From contig CM029112.1 in assembly GCA_016859345.1 (NCBI GenBank), forward strand, positions 16,018,725 to 16,082,724: a stretch of DNA of 64,000 nucleotides, read 5' to 3'. Below the pieces are notes generated by a model. The model ran no database searches and had not been told where the DNA came from. It worked only from the letters and a program-made list of their open reading frames with translations. This stretch comes from Istiophorus platypterus (taxonomy: Eukaryota; Chordata; Actinopteri; Istiophoriformes; Istiophoridae). The position numbers were made by a program, and so were the translations under genes. Shown in pieces: positions 1 to 12,071 of the stretch (position 1 is its first letter; every line of letters begins with the position of its first letter).

Positions 1-112
1 AAAAGTGCTTGATGCATAAAAAAACTTTATGAGGGAAAATGATGGAACTGCAATTTCTGAGCAAGCTTTTTGTGGATATGACACATCAAAATTTCTCAAA
101 AGCACTTGAATT

Positions 113-475
113 TTGAAAAACGAGGAGGAGGAGAGTCTGATAGGAACGTGGGAGGTGACTGAGTGGAAGATAAATGGCAAGAGTAGAGAGCAAAATGGCA
201 AAGCGAGGGGAAGGAGGGAGAGAAACACAGAGGTAAAGAGGTTTAGAGAAAGTGGGAGGGTGAGGAGGAAAAGAAGAAAAGGAGCAATGAGAGGAAGTGA
301 ACTGGTAGATATATAAGGAGAGGAGGATGTGAGGAAGGGGGAGATGAGAAGTGGATAAATGGAAATGGTTAGTGGAGGAAGAAGAGTGAAGGTGGAAGAT
401 GAGAAAGAGAGGTGGTAGGAGGAAAGGAGGAGAGAAAAAGAGGTAGACAGTAAACAAAAGACAGGAAACAAAGGG
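113..475. repeat. Purine-rich (GA) low-complexity tract
   Basis: The + strand is overwhelmingly A and G for about 360 bases, with repeated GAGG, GGAG, GAGAG and AAGAG words and few pyrimidines. The ORFs on both strands here are composition artefacts (S/L/P-rich on the - strand, E/R/K-rich on the + strand). Confidence 0.7.
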
Positions 476-556
476 AAATGTTGACAGTTGAGATCGACAT
501 GTTCTGTCAGCATCTGTTGCCAGGAAGGAAAGGAGAGCAGCCCAGGATATTTTAAA

Positions 557-593
<37 letters not shown>

Positions 594-616
594 TTTATGT
601 GTGTGTGTGTGTGTTT
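557..616. repeat. (GT)n(GA)n(GT)n compound microsatellite
   Basis: A GT run, then GA repeats around 578-592, then a second GT run; a compound simple-sequence repeat. Confidence 0.85.
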
Positions 617-867
617 GTGTATATTACAGAGAGTGGGTGAGACCCATGTGGCAGAACACTCTTCATGAGCTGTCAATCAGCGAGAACCAGCACAGGCAGC
701 GAGCGCTGTAATAGGCTAATTGAAATCCTGCTCTTTTCTTTTCTCCTCTTTTCTACAGTCTGCCAATCCTCATTTCGTCCGTATTCTTTAACTCGCACAG
801 TCGTCCCTATCTTCCTTTCCCCGCTGCCTCCCCCCGCGGCCTTTCATTTTTCGAGGCTGAATTGACA

Positions 868-906
868 GACCCCCCCCCCCCCCAACACACACACACACAC
901 ACACAC
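868..906. repeat. Poly-C followed by (CA)n
   Basis: A run of C residues leads directly into about ten CA units. Confidence 0.85.
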
Positions 907-1210
907 TTCCCGACATGCCTCCTTCTTATCCACCTTCAGTTTTTACCTCCCTGTGTCCCTTCCTCTCTTTCTCCCACTGTCAGATTAAATAACATAACCT
1001 CCATACGTCAGTTTGTCAGATGAGAGTGTTTAAGAAGCCATACAATATCTACTTCTCACATCACCCTCCTCCTTTCTTTTTCTGTCCCAGTAGTGATAAA
1101 TGAGGTTGTCCGGGTGAGCAGACACATACGAGACCAATCAAGTCAGTCAATTAGACAACCTGCTGTCTCAACCAGGCTGAGAGAGCAGCTGAGGACATAT
1201 TACAGTGTGT

Positions 1211-1211
<1 letters not shown>

Positions 1212-1261
<50 letters not shown>
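1212..1261. repeat. (GT)n microsatellite
   Basis: About 24 uninterrupted GT units. Confidence 0.95.
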
Positions 1262-1264
<3 letters not shown>

Positions 1265-3377
1265 AAAACATTAACAAGAGAGGATGTTGATTAAAGGGAT
1301 GGATGTGCATTCATTTTCCTTTCTGTCGACATTACTAACTCTGCAACAGATTTCTGGGCTGCAATCTGAAAAACACCATAGTACACAGTGATGCAAGCAT
1401 TTGCATGCACAAAAATGTTTGTAAATAAAGCTAATCTGCTCTTTAAATTAACACGCTTGTTTTCAGAGAAAATGCAGTAATACTTTTAGTCCCCCAAGGT
1501 CTGTGAAAAATCTATGATGCACCCTGGGACATTACGCCCCTGTTCAGCTACGTGTCATGTTCCCCACCCACAGGGGGCGAAGGACAGTGATGTGAGGGTT
1601 CAGAGTGCCCTTTTTTAAATCAATTTGCGAATGGGGAGGTTCAGGCTAAAATTGGGCGATAAGTTGATCACTAATAGGCCAAAGTAAAAAAAAAAGTGGG
1701 TGGTAAACAATCTAAAACCGAGGCTTTGCAAAGGTAAAACTATTTAACTTTTGCTCAACAGCAGCCACTGACTCCACAAATTGTAATTACAAGATTACAC
1801 ATTGAATTTCCATTTATTTCTGAGGTACAGTATTCTATCTATTGTTTTCCGAGGGATAGCTAAAACATAGCATAACAAAAGTCGCCAGTATCTGTCTAAG
1901 GTTTGTAAACTTTAACTAGCATTAGCCACCATATGCTACTGGTGATACCAGACCAGTATGGCTATAACAGCAGCAAAACCCCCGAGTGCAGGGCAATGAA
2001 TAATGTATATAATACGCATAAAAATTCCACTTTTCATTTGCAAGAGTAACCATCTCTTCTCTCAAAGTTTAAGTTGTCCACTTTAAAAGAGACTGTTTAT
2101 TTACACCAGCCAGATTATGTGAGCAGCTTTGTCACATTTATTTAACGGTCCACACTGTATAGCTCTTAGTATTGAGCTCGTTTTGAATTGATTTTTGTTA
2201 TTTGTCTTCGAATAGTGGCATAGTGGCATGTGAACTGGTTCTACACTTTGCTGTAGGCCTGATGTATACACATCATAGGGGGCTGATAACTAGCAAGAAA
2301 TTGCATTTGATTAATTCCACAGATATGTTTGAGGCCATTTAGAAAAGCTGACACCATTACATAGCTTTTCCACCAGAAACGTCCTGCTTGATTAAAGTTC
2401 TATAACAATAAAAAACAAGGGATTGTTTTTAGAAATGCGTGTCCAGGTCACAGGCTGATACATAATTTCAATAGCTTTTCCAGCTCTTAGATATTCATAT
2501 CAGAATTTACCTCAATATTCAAGCACAGTCAAGCTCAAACATTGTTGAAGTATCATACCAGTATTACACTGTTAGGTGGTTTTATATGTCCTGATATAAT
2601 GGCGGTTACTTACTGAAATTTTCCTGCTTGAACTATTTTTCCTCTTTTTTTATCTTTAAGATTTATCCTAGAGTTGAGAGAGAAAGTTGGGTTAATGGCG
2701 AGGTTTAGTGTCACATGATAATCTTTGTGATGACTGTAGTGAAGGAGTTTAAAGATTGCCTCCAACACCATAATCTCAAATTGTGATTTGAGTCAATTTG
2801 ATTTAGGAGCAAATGAGACAGCATATGGATAACACAGTTTTGAAACTGCAAAAACACATTAAATCTTAGATGAGCAGCTGCATCGAACCCTAATCACTTC
2901 CGACAACCGTACCATTACAGTCAAAGCATATTGAATGGAGCCTGTGTCGGGTCTGCAGAATTCCTTATGCTAAACATAAACAGAAGCTGTAGTGTCAGTC
3001 GTTGAGCGGGGTTGATCCCCGGTCTCAGCAGCTGGTATCATTTGTTTGTCAACTCAGCCTTTCATCAACAAGGAAATCTGGGAAATGAGGTTTCAACGAC
3101 TTGCTGGTTAGCATGACGAAGTGTTATGAGTGTCTCCGGTGTTGACAGGATGTCTGCAGCGCTGCAACAGAAATCTTGCAGGTGACAGATCGATTCTGGT
3201 CGTGTTGTGGCAGAAAAGGCCACGTACTGACAGAGCCCTTGGGGCTGGAGGCATACCCTGCTTGCATGGCCCACTGTAATGCTGTTATGTTGATCCTTCT
3301 TCCTTTACAGCCTTTTCCTTCATTGTAAAGGCTGTTATTGGCTTTGCAGAGGCCTGAAAGATTCCTTTTTATCTCTC

Positions 3378-3380
<3 letters not shown>

Positions 3381-3448
<68 letters not shown>

Positions 3449-3455
3449 GTGTGTG
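3381..3455. repeat. (GT)n microsatellite
   Basis: Long GT array with one GC interruption near the 3' end. The histidine-rich frames on the - strand are artefacts of it. Confidence 0.95.
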
Positions 3456-4922
3456 AGTCTGTTTCAGTGTCCCATAGGTCCCAAGTAGAGTCATAGGAAC
3501 ACAGCACAGACAGCGGCAACATGAGACAAAAGGGAACAGCAAAACAGAGCCACACACAGACACTACACACACAACAGAGACAACATAGTGTTTTCCTGAC
3601 ACTGAACAGTGTTTAGAAACAGTAAAGAAGGTTAAGGAAAAGGGTGATTAGAAAAAACAGAAGAAAAAAGAGAGAAGTGAAAAAAGGAAAGGAGTTTACC
3701 TTACCTTTTTTATTGCAATTAAACATTTTAAATTAAACATTTCTTCTTAAGTTAATTACCCTTAATATGCTAATAAAAAACATAAAAAAAAAATAAACAC
3801 TGAAACAATCAGGAAATATTTGACGCTTTGGGAAATAAATATGTTTATCAGACAGAGCTATTCCACAGATAGATGAGAATGGCATCAATCTACTTATCTA
3901 ACAAAGGCACAAAAAGAAAAAGGCAAGGCACACACAACAAAACCAAATGCAATAAAACCAATCCTTTTTTCAAAACAGCATTTTTAACATATAATTTTCA
4001 AATACAACAAGTTGTCACACTCTTTTTCAGTGTGTGCGTGTGTGATTGTTTGTGCCATGTGTCTATGTGTGTGTGCATGTGTGTGTTTGAGGTCTCATGT
4101 GTGCAGTCCTCTTCGTATCCTTCCTATTCTTCTCCCCCCCGAAGCCACTTCTCCCCTGCCAAAGAGACTGCTGTGTTGATTTTCACTGAACATGTTGGTT
4201 TAGCTGTAAATATCAGCAGATGAATATTTAGACTGTTTTTTTTTCTGGTTGTACATACATCGAAACCACACTGTAGATCCTCTGTCATAGCGTAAAAAGT
4301 GTAAACCTCCTGTTTGGCAAATGCGGTTTCATTTGGCAACAAGGGGTAAAACTTAGCAGGTGATGGGTAAAAGTCTGGTGAGGTTCAAAACAGTCACACT
4401 GTAGGAAATATAAAGTGTTTTTATACAGACAGAGGAAGATAAATCATGATGCATTTAATGAGGTAAAAACAATAAAGATAAATTAATCTCAAGTTCTTTG
4501 ACTATTAAGATTTAACACTTACATGAGCCCCTGAGGGGACTACAATCCGTTTAAATAATAAATGTAGCAGCAGTGGCAATACAAGTTTTTTTTACAAGTG
4601 ACAAGTGTCTCGGCCCTACTTTGTTTCTTTTTGTTTGTTTCCAGGCAGCACCTCTCTTTTGACACATGCCCCCCTCCCGACTTTTCTTTGGTTTAAAAAT
4701 TTAAAAAGTGAATAAATTTCTTGCCGCCCGTGATCTGCGACAACACAGAGATTTACACTTGTACTGCATATTTTACAGCGGACATGTATAATGATGTAGG
4801 AGATGCTTTGAGAAGCTGCTGGGGTAATGAGGCGGTTTTACGGGCATCAAAGAAAATCCACCAGTTAATATCACATCACAGATGGGGCTGAGGCAGTCGT
4901 AAGACCACACACATATGTCACA

Positions 4923-4926
<4 letters not shown>

Positions 4927-4988
<62 letters not shown>
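4927..4988. repeat. (CA)n microsatellite
   Basis: About 28 CA units followed by CACGCACA. Confidence 0.95.
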
Positions 4989-6818
4989 GCTGGCTTTCTG
5001 CTAGTGTTAGCTTTTTTCTAATGGCAGATTCATACAATATGGAGGATTTTAGCCCTGCGTGTTTAGGAGTTAATTCAGCTACTTTTTCGTGTTTTGGCCC
5101 AGAGTGAAAAGACTTGAAAATGCTCCATAGTAACAAATATTACCATTAGATGGCTGTGATTGATGCTCAAACTAATTCAACCCAGTGAAAACAAAGGATG
5201 AATTTTGCAAGGCTTGCCACTACAACTTTAAAAGAAATCCATATTAAAATACTTAGTTTTACAAGATACTGTCTCTCCATAGACCAAACCCTGCCTTTTA
5301 AAATAAATTTTAATTGATGCAGTTACTGTGACCAGGCCAGCAGTCTGGAGATCAAAGAGGGGCTCTCAGATGTCAGAGAGGAAACCAGTTTTAATAGCAG
5401 CTCAGAAACACATTTATGCTGCGGCGTGTGTCTACATGTGTGCACGTGCACGCTCATGTGGGGGTGGACTACAGATTTCGATATGTAAATACAGTAGAAT
5501 CATTTATGAAGTAATGTGCCATCCATATTGGAGATTCTACAGAGTTTAATATCTGTGTATGCTGGAGAGAGAGGGAGAATTCAGCACTAGATCTCTGTGG
5601 TAGTATTTCAAACCAGACATTTACAATTCAGCTAGTTTGCTTGGGAACAATAATGACGACTGATAGAGACATGCATGCATTTTAACTTCCTTTACATAAA
5701 TGTTCATATTTTAAGTTCCCTTCATGAATGAGCAAGAACCAGCACACCAAGCACCACAGCTTTTGCAAGTATATGCAGATTCAAAGAAGTTTGGCTAGTT
5801 GGAATTGGAAATAATCATTGCGCTAAAAAACTTTTTAAAAGGTCTCTTTCCCAAGGACAGCAGGCAAAATGTGAGGGAGGCATCTGTTTCTGCTAAAAAC
5901 CTTAGTTTTGTTCTTTGTAGGAAGGAATGTCAACCTTATTTTTTTACAGCACTTTTCAAATGCTGATGAAATGGATATGAGTTAGCTAAATTTTGTCTGG
6001 ACATGAGACTCCTAATTTTTGATATTTGTTTGTGATTTATTTGTTGGCTTGATTTGAGTGTTTAAGCAAAAATCGAAGTGTATTAAAACACTAATATTTT
6101 GGACTTTTATCTTTATGATCTGGAGCCTATACAGGTTGAATAGTTGAGACCCAAGAATCAAACCTTGGGGGACTCAACATGCGATGGTGGTTCGCTCACA
6201 TTCGTGACCGCAAAAGGCAACAACATAACCTGTGTGCACTGGTGTCTGGTACTTGATCCCGAACAGTATCATGGGCCGAACTGAGATCAAGCAGAAACGG
6301 AACCAGTGCTTTATCTAAATCAGTATGGCAATACTGCAGCCTGTTGTAAATCATAGAATTGATCCACATTGGAAAATCAACAACCAAGGGGTTATAACTA
6401 GTAAGAGGAAAACCTCATTAAATATAGAGTTAAGGTTGTGCGTTTGTGTGTGTGTGTGTTGGTGTGTGTGTGTATGCAGAGAGTATTAAAACTGGTCCAC
6501 CATTGATCTCTCTTGCTGCAAATGAAAATGAAATGCTCCACTGTGTATATTCAGACAGATCCACAGCAAAGGTGATGTCACTGCAAGTGGAGTTGAATGG
6601 GTTGCCATGGTGACAGGCAGAGGCAGCTGTGTTTGGCCCCGACTGGGTGGGGTGCTGCTATAAACACAGAAGGGTGCACGAGTACATGTGTGCATATGGA
6701 TGTTGAGACTTGCATGTGGTCATCATGTCCCTCATTAACGCTTCTGATTTCCAGTTGTGTTTACAGAACCTCACTGTGTGTGCATTTTTATGAACTCGGT
6801 AGGTATGTTTGTGACTAA

Positions 6819-6820
<2 letters not shown>

Positions 6821-6859
<39 letters not shown>

Positions 6860-6862
6860 TGT
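6821..6862. repeat. (GT)n microsatellite
   Basis: About 18 GT units ending GTTTGTGT. Confidence 0.93.
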
Positions 6863-7005
6863 ACACTCTGTGTCATCCAATTACCTCTACACACAGCTCT
6901 GAGCTGATGTACACTGAGCCGTCTCATTATGAACAGTAAAAACAGAACCAGAGGCTATTACACAAGGCTGTTACAGCACAGTAAATAGATGTCTACAGCA
7001 AAATG

Positions 7006-7027
7006 TGCGCGCGCGCGTGTGTGTGTA
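7006..7027. repeat. (GC)n(GT)n alternating purine-pyrimidine tract
   Basis: GTGCGCGCGCGC runs into GTGTGTGTGT, a short alternating tract of the kind known to adopt Z-DNA. Confidence 0.8.
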
Positions 7028-8152
7028 TCCGGTTGTCTTGAGGTATGCATATTGAGTCCGTGATTGTAAATATGCAGTGTTTTATTGAAGAAAATGGTCT
7101 ATCAAAGTAAGTGTCATGGCTGCTTTTAATGCGGCCAAAGTTGCATTATCTCTACTTGTAATGTGGTGCTGAAGTCTGTGCATCACTTAAAATATCACTG
7201 CAACTTTTGACAAAAATACATTTTGACATGATGACCGCACTTTTCAAGCTGATTGTCATTTCACATATGAATCTCTGATCACTTTTAACACACTTCAATG
7301 CAGTTTTTGACTTGGTTTCTGGTACAATCGTCTCAGTTTTATTGTGATGCAAGTTAAGAATGCTCACTGCTCTTTTAACCTACTGACAGTTTTCAGAAAT
7401 TGTTGTTTTGTGGTCCTGTGACTGTCCATTATGATTCTGACAGTTCAATCCTTCCAGTAATTCTAAATATTCCAGTCGATGTGTGTTTTCTCTCTGGAGG
7501 TGTGGATGAGGTGGAAATGCTAGATTGAAATTTCTGCTTGCAGAACACATTATTGAATGTCTATAAAACTCAGTATTGAATCAAAATCCTTGATGAAATC
7601 AAACCCCGGATGGCTGGGGCTGGCCTACATAGTATATATCTTATCCCAGACAGTAAGCAATCTCACCTGTGCTGACTGAATTTTCAGTCACTGAAATGTA
7701 ACAGAATTGTTTTCTATGGATGAGCTGTGCTTAAAATTTCATTTGCCTTGCTCTCAGACAGAAATCAGCTTTTATTGTTTTATTTATTTGATAAGTAAAT
7801 TCACTATCAGTCAAGTAGTGATTCCCAACCATTGGTACCATCCTTAGGGAAGCTAAAAAAAATATATTTTAAAATAAATAAATAAACAAATAAATAATTT
7901 CTTATATATATATATATATACATATAACATAAATAAAGTTTTGTGTAATATACATTGTCATTCCAGTTAAAGTCAATTAAGATTACGACATTTGGAATAT
8001 GACGAGTGGTGTCAGTGAAACAGGGAATTGCAATGGAGTATAAGGGTGTGTCAGTCAAATAACACTGGTCTAGAAAACCACCTCTAAAAACTGTGATATC
8101 CTAAGAGTATATCTTAAATGCTCTTCTTCTTTCTTTCTTTCTGGAAGGTCTG

Positions 8153-10160
8153 ATGACTGACAAAAAGGATTTGGCCATGGAAGAGGAAGAGGATGAGAGA
8201 AACCTCAACTACAATCCTCCAGCCCAGAAGTCTTTGCAGGAGATTCAGGAACTAGACAAAGATGACGAGAGTCTGGTCAAGTACAAGCAGACCCTGCTGG
8301 GGACGGGACCACTGACAGCAGGTGTGTGTGTTGGTATTGATTACTTGAGTTGACGGAGGAGCTGCTGATTAACACTGGTATCCACTGTTACTGCGGCTTT
8401 TAATAATACCATTCACTCAATATAACGACTTGGTGCATAGTTTCTTGGAGTCATCAACTTCTGATCAAATGCGCACGCTCACACAAACACACACACACAC
8501 ATGCACTCACACACACATACACACACACACAGGAAAAGACCTGCTTGCCTCAGCATGTCTAATCCGGCAGCCGGGCCATGACAGCTGATATCAGTAGAAT
8601 AACTCTGACTCCCCCACCCTGTAACTCAACACCACCTCATCTACAGCTTAGTAATATGGAATACAGTGGAAAAAATGTGAAAAGCAGAGAAGAGCGGATT
8701 TATCATCAAACAGAGGCCATATATCACTTAGTCTGTCCACGCCAAATCCTGCTACAAGCACACGATACACATTTTGGACAGCTGCTTTCTGCCACAATTA
8801 CTGAAATGTTTCTGACTTGGATTTTTTTAACATGTACATGCTATAACTACAACTTACAAACACTTCTTTAATGTAATTTCAGCTTTAGTATCATGGACTT
8901 TCAATATTTTATGGCCATTCTAACAGTATGGCTAGTTTTGTCAGTCCGGCCACTGCTTCGGTGAAGACTGATGCATCTTACCACTTTGGTATTCACATTT
9001 ACCTCCACATCTGAATGAATCTGTGATGATCCTCTGACTTTTCACTAGCACCATCTAATATTTGATGGTTCGGTTTATGACTAAATATCTGTAAAACTAA
9101 TATCATTCCCATCAGCCTCAGTTGCAGTTTGCCTTTAGTGCTAATTGCCTTAACCAAGGAGATTACGGGTTTTTTTTAGTTTAGTTTTGTTTTTTTTTAA
9201 CTTGAAACACTACTGCTCATAAATACAGCATCACAAAATCACTGTAGACTATTAGTCTAATTTCTACTAATCCTCACATCTCATAATCACTAATGCTGCC
9301 ATTACAACGATGATTGAATAAGTGATATATAAATAATGTATGTATAATGTTCCCAGCTAGCGCTTTTCCTTTCTTGACTCTTTTTTGTTAAGTTAAATTG
9401 ATTATAACAGATCTCTTCTCCCAGATAACTACCCATTTAAAAAATGCAAGCAAACAAATATATGAATGACTGAATGAAGAAAACAAATAAATCTGTGAAT
9501 ATAACCAGACTTTTTTCCCTCTCTAGACCTCTCTGGACCTAATGTCTGCGTGACCAGGCTCACCCTGTTATGTGATGAGGCTCCTGGACCAATCACAATG
9601 GACCTGACAGGTACATAACACTTCCCTCACCTCCCTGTCGATGCTGTTTTATTCTTTATCTTTTTATCTTCCCTGTCTGGCATTGCCTTTCTCCCTAAAC
9701 CCTGGATAGTTGTGGATGTGGAATGGTGCTGCCTATACCCTCGTATTCTGATATGCTCTGGAGCAAGGCATCCAACCCCACAATGCTGCAGTTTATGTGC
9801 AGAAAGACTGCAGTGGGTGTGTCCATGCTTGAGAGAGGAGAGACAGCTAAATGTTTGCTTAGTGGGCAGTATTGACATTTTCCCCAGGGTGCAGGCGAAA
9901 GCGACAGGCAGGGAAGGGGAAAGAGGTGTCTGTAAGTTTATGTGTGTGCATGTGTGTGTGTGTGTGTGTGTCTGCAGTGCATGGTAATCAGGTGGCTGTA
10001 AAGAGATTATGTCATTCCCTACAGGAGAAAAAGTGAAGGAAAAGATCAATCTGTGCGTGTAGGTGTGTGTCTGTGTGTAGGTTCACCTGTTGTTGACCTG
10101 TGTACCAGGGCGTGTCAGAGAAAACAAGACAACAGTTGGCGCCACAGTGCATATTGTCTA

Positions 10161-10222
<62 letters not shown>

Positions 10223-11954
10223 CACGTGAGCGAGATTCCTCCTGATTTCACTGCAGGGTTGGCTTTGATTTTTCCTTGTCTGAGGATTTCCCTGCCTATC
10301 ACACACAATTTCACATGCCTAGTGTGTGTACATTCACACTTAAAAGCACCCAATCACAGACTGCTGAGACTAATAAGAAAGGTCACCTGGTTGCTAGGCA
10401 ATACTGACTTTGTACTATGCAGTTTGCTCCAATTCAAACACAGAGAGATGGAAAGTACTTAGCAGGCTTTAATGTGCAGGTTTCAGTGTGTAATGGAAGA
10501 TCTACTGAATTCCACTAAATGGAAAGAGCAGGCTATTCCAGACCAGACAGATGTAGGATGCACCTGGGTCTCTTATAGAAACCCAGATACCTCCTTTAGT
10601 TAGCGCGACAACTGTTTCTAGCAGCTACATTCTGTTTTTTTTTTTCTGTCGGACTCAGAGACTAGTGTTTGAAATCCACTGGTTGCCCTGATATATGCTT
10701 TTTTGCTTGAGTCCTCGTTTCTCCCGAGTCTCTACGATGGAGGTGGCAGGTGTTGGTTGGCACAATCCATAGAACCTCAATAGCCACATTTATGGGAAAT
10801 AAACCTAGTTGAAAAATACCAGAATTATCCTTTCGATTGGTTAAAAAAAGGCAATCTGTGCAGTTTTACTCAACATATCAAAGATATTTGGTATTGCAGT
10901 ATATGAGTGTAATTTTTAGAGACCATCACTAACGGTAGACATGAAGTGGCTGGCATGGCTTTTCTTTCTTCTTCTCAAGTCTTCACCAATAGGCAGAAAT
11001 CATTTAATGAATTTATTTATGGTTTCTTTAGTTAATGGTTATTCTATAAGTGTACTTTAACACTGTAACAATGGGCCTCTTTTGCCAAATTTTCTAACAT
11101 CCAAGCTGCAAATTTTCCAACTTGAGATAATTTCCCTACTTAATTTTAACGTATTTTAATAATCCAAAAAAAAGCACACTTGCAATCAATGCAGGATCTC
11201 ACAAGATCCTGGGTGGACCCAGAAATTTATATGAATTTGTGAGTAATGACCATTTGTGAAACTTAATGCTGTCACGAGTCTACATGTAAGTGCTACTCGA
11301 AAAATCGCCTCTGTGAAACCAGGCTCTGATTAGATTGTGACTTTTAAAAGTTTAGATAGTGTCAGCTCTCTTTTTGATATTTTGTATTGTCCAACTAAAT
11401 ACATTTCCATGTCTGCTCTTCCTCCTAGCAGACAAAAAGCCTTCAGCCCAATGCAGGAAATGCTCTTTGACATTTGAGGGTGTTTTAGAATGACTTGACT
11501 ACACTGCATAAATAAAACACCATCTATACGATGTTATTGTCTAGCATTGTTTTCTTGCTTGCCAGGAAAATTTAATATCCATGCAATTGCTGCAAAACTG
11601 AAAAAAAAATATTAAAAAAATTCCATGTATTTCCCTGGAAGCATTTCAAATAATTATTGAATTAATTTGCTTTTAGATGAACATGGATGTGTGTGTCTTT
11701 GCTCTAGAACGAGAGAGAAATAGGGAAATTGTTTTATGCTGTGCGAGAGAAAACCATCTTCCATCATAAATCTATAAGCAGCAGTGTAATAATCAGTCCT
11801 GCTGGTGTATCATGTTGCAGTCAGATAGCTGAGCTGGCACCAGACTGGATGTGAATCAGTGGCTGAATGCATTAGAGACCTTATTATACACTATAGGCTC
11901 TTATCAGTGCAGCATGGTGCCTTAATTGATGATGGGCATTTACTGCTATGCATG

Positions 11955-12013
<59 letters not shown>

Positions 12014-12014
12014 T

Positions 12015-12071
<57 letters not shown>

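Larger units (their letters stand above)
1..8147. other. Upstream/5' intronic region, microsatellite-rich, no gene seen
   Basis: No open frame here has homology, splice signals or composition suggesting a gene; the long frames are translations of (GT)n or C/T-rich tracts. The polypyrimidine tract and AG just before 8148 show that an intron of the RhoGDI gene ends here, so at least part of this stretch is that intron. The 5' non-coding exon could not be located. Contents are purine-rich DNA (113-475), several GT/CA arrays and a degraded interspersed-repeat-like segment around 6120-6400. Confidence 0.6.

Noticed and set aside
86..676. 196-codon - strand frame
   Set aside because: Begins at a non-ATG codon and is the C/T-rich complement of a purine tract plus CA repeats; Ser/Leu/Pro/His-rich with no homology.
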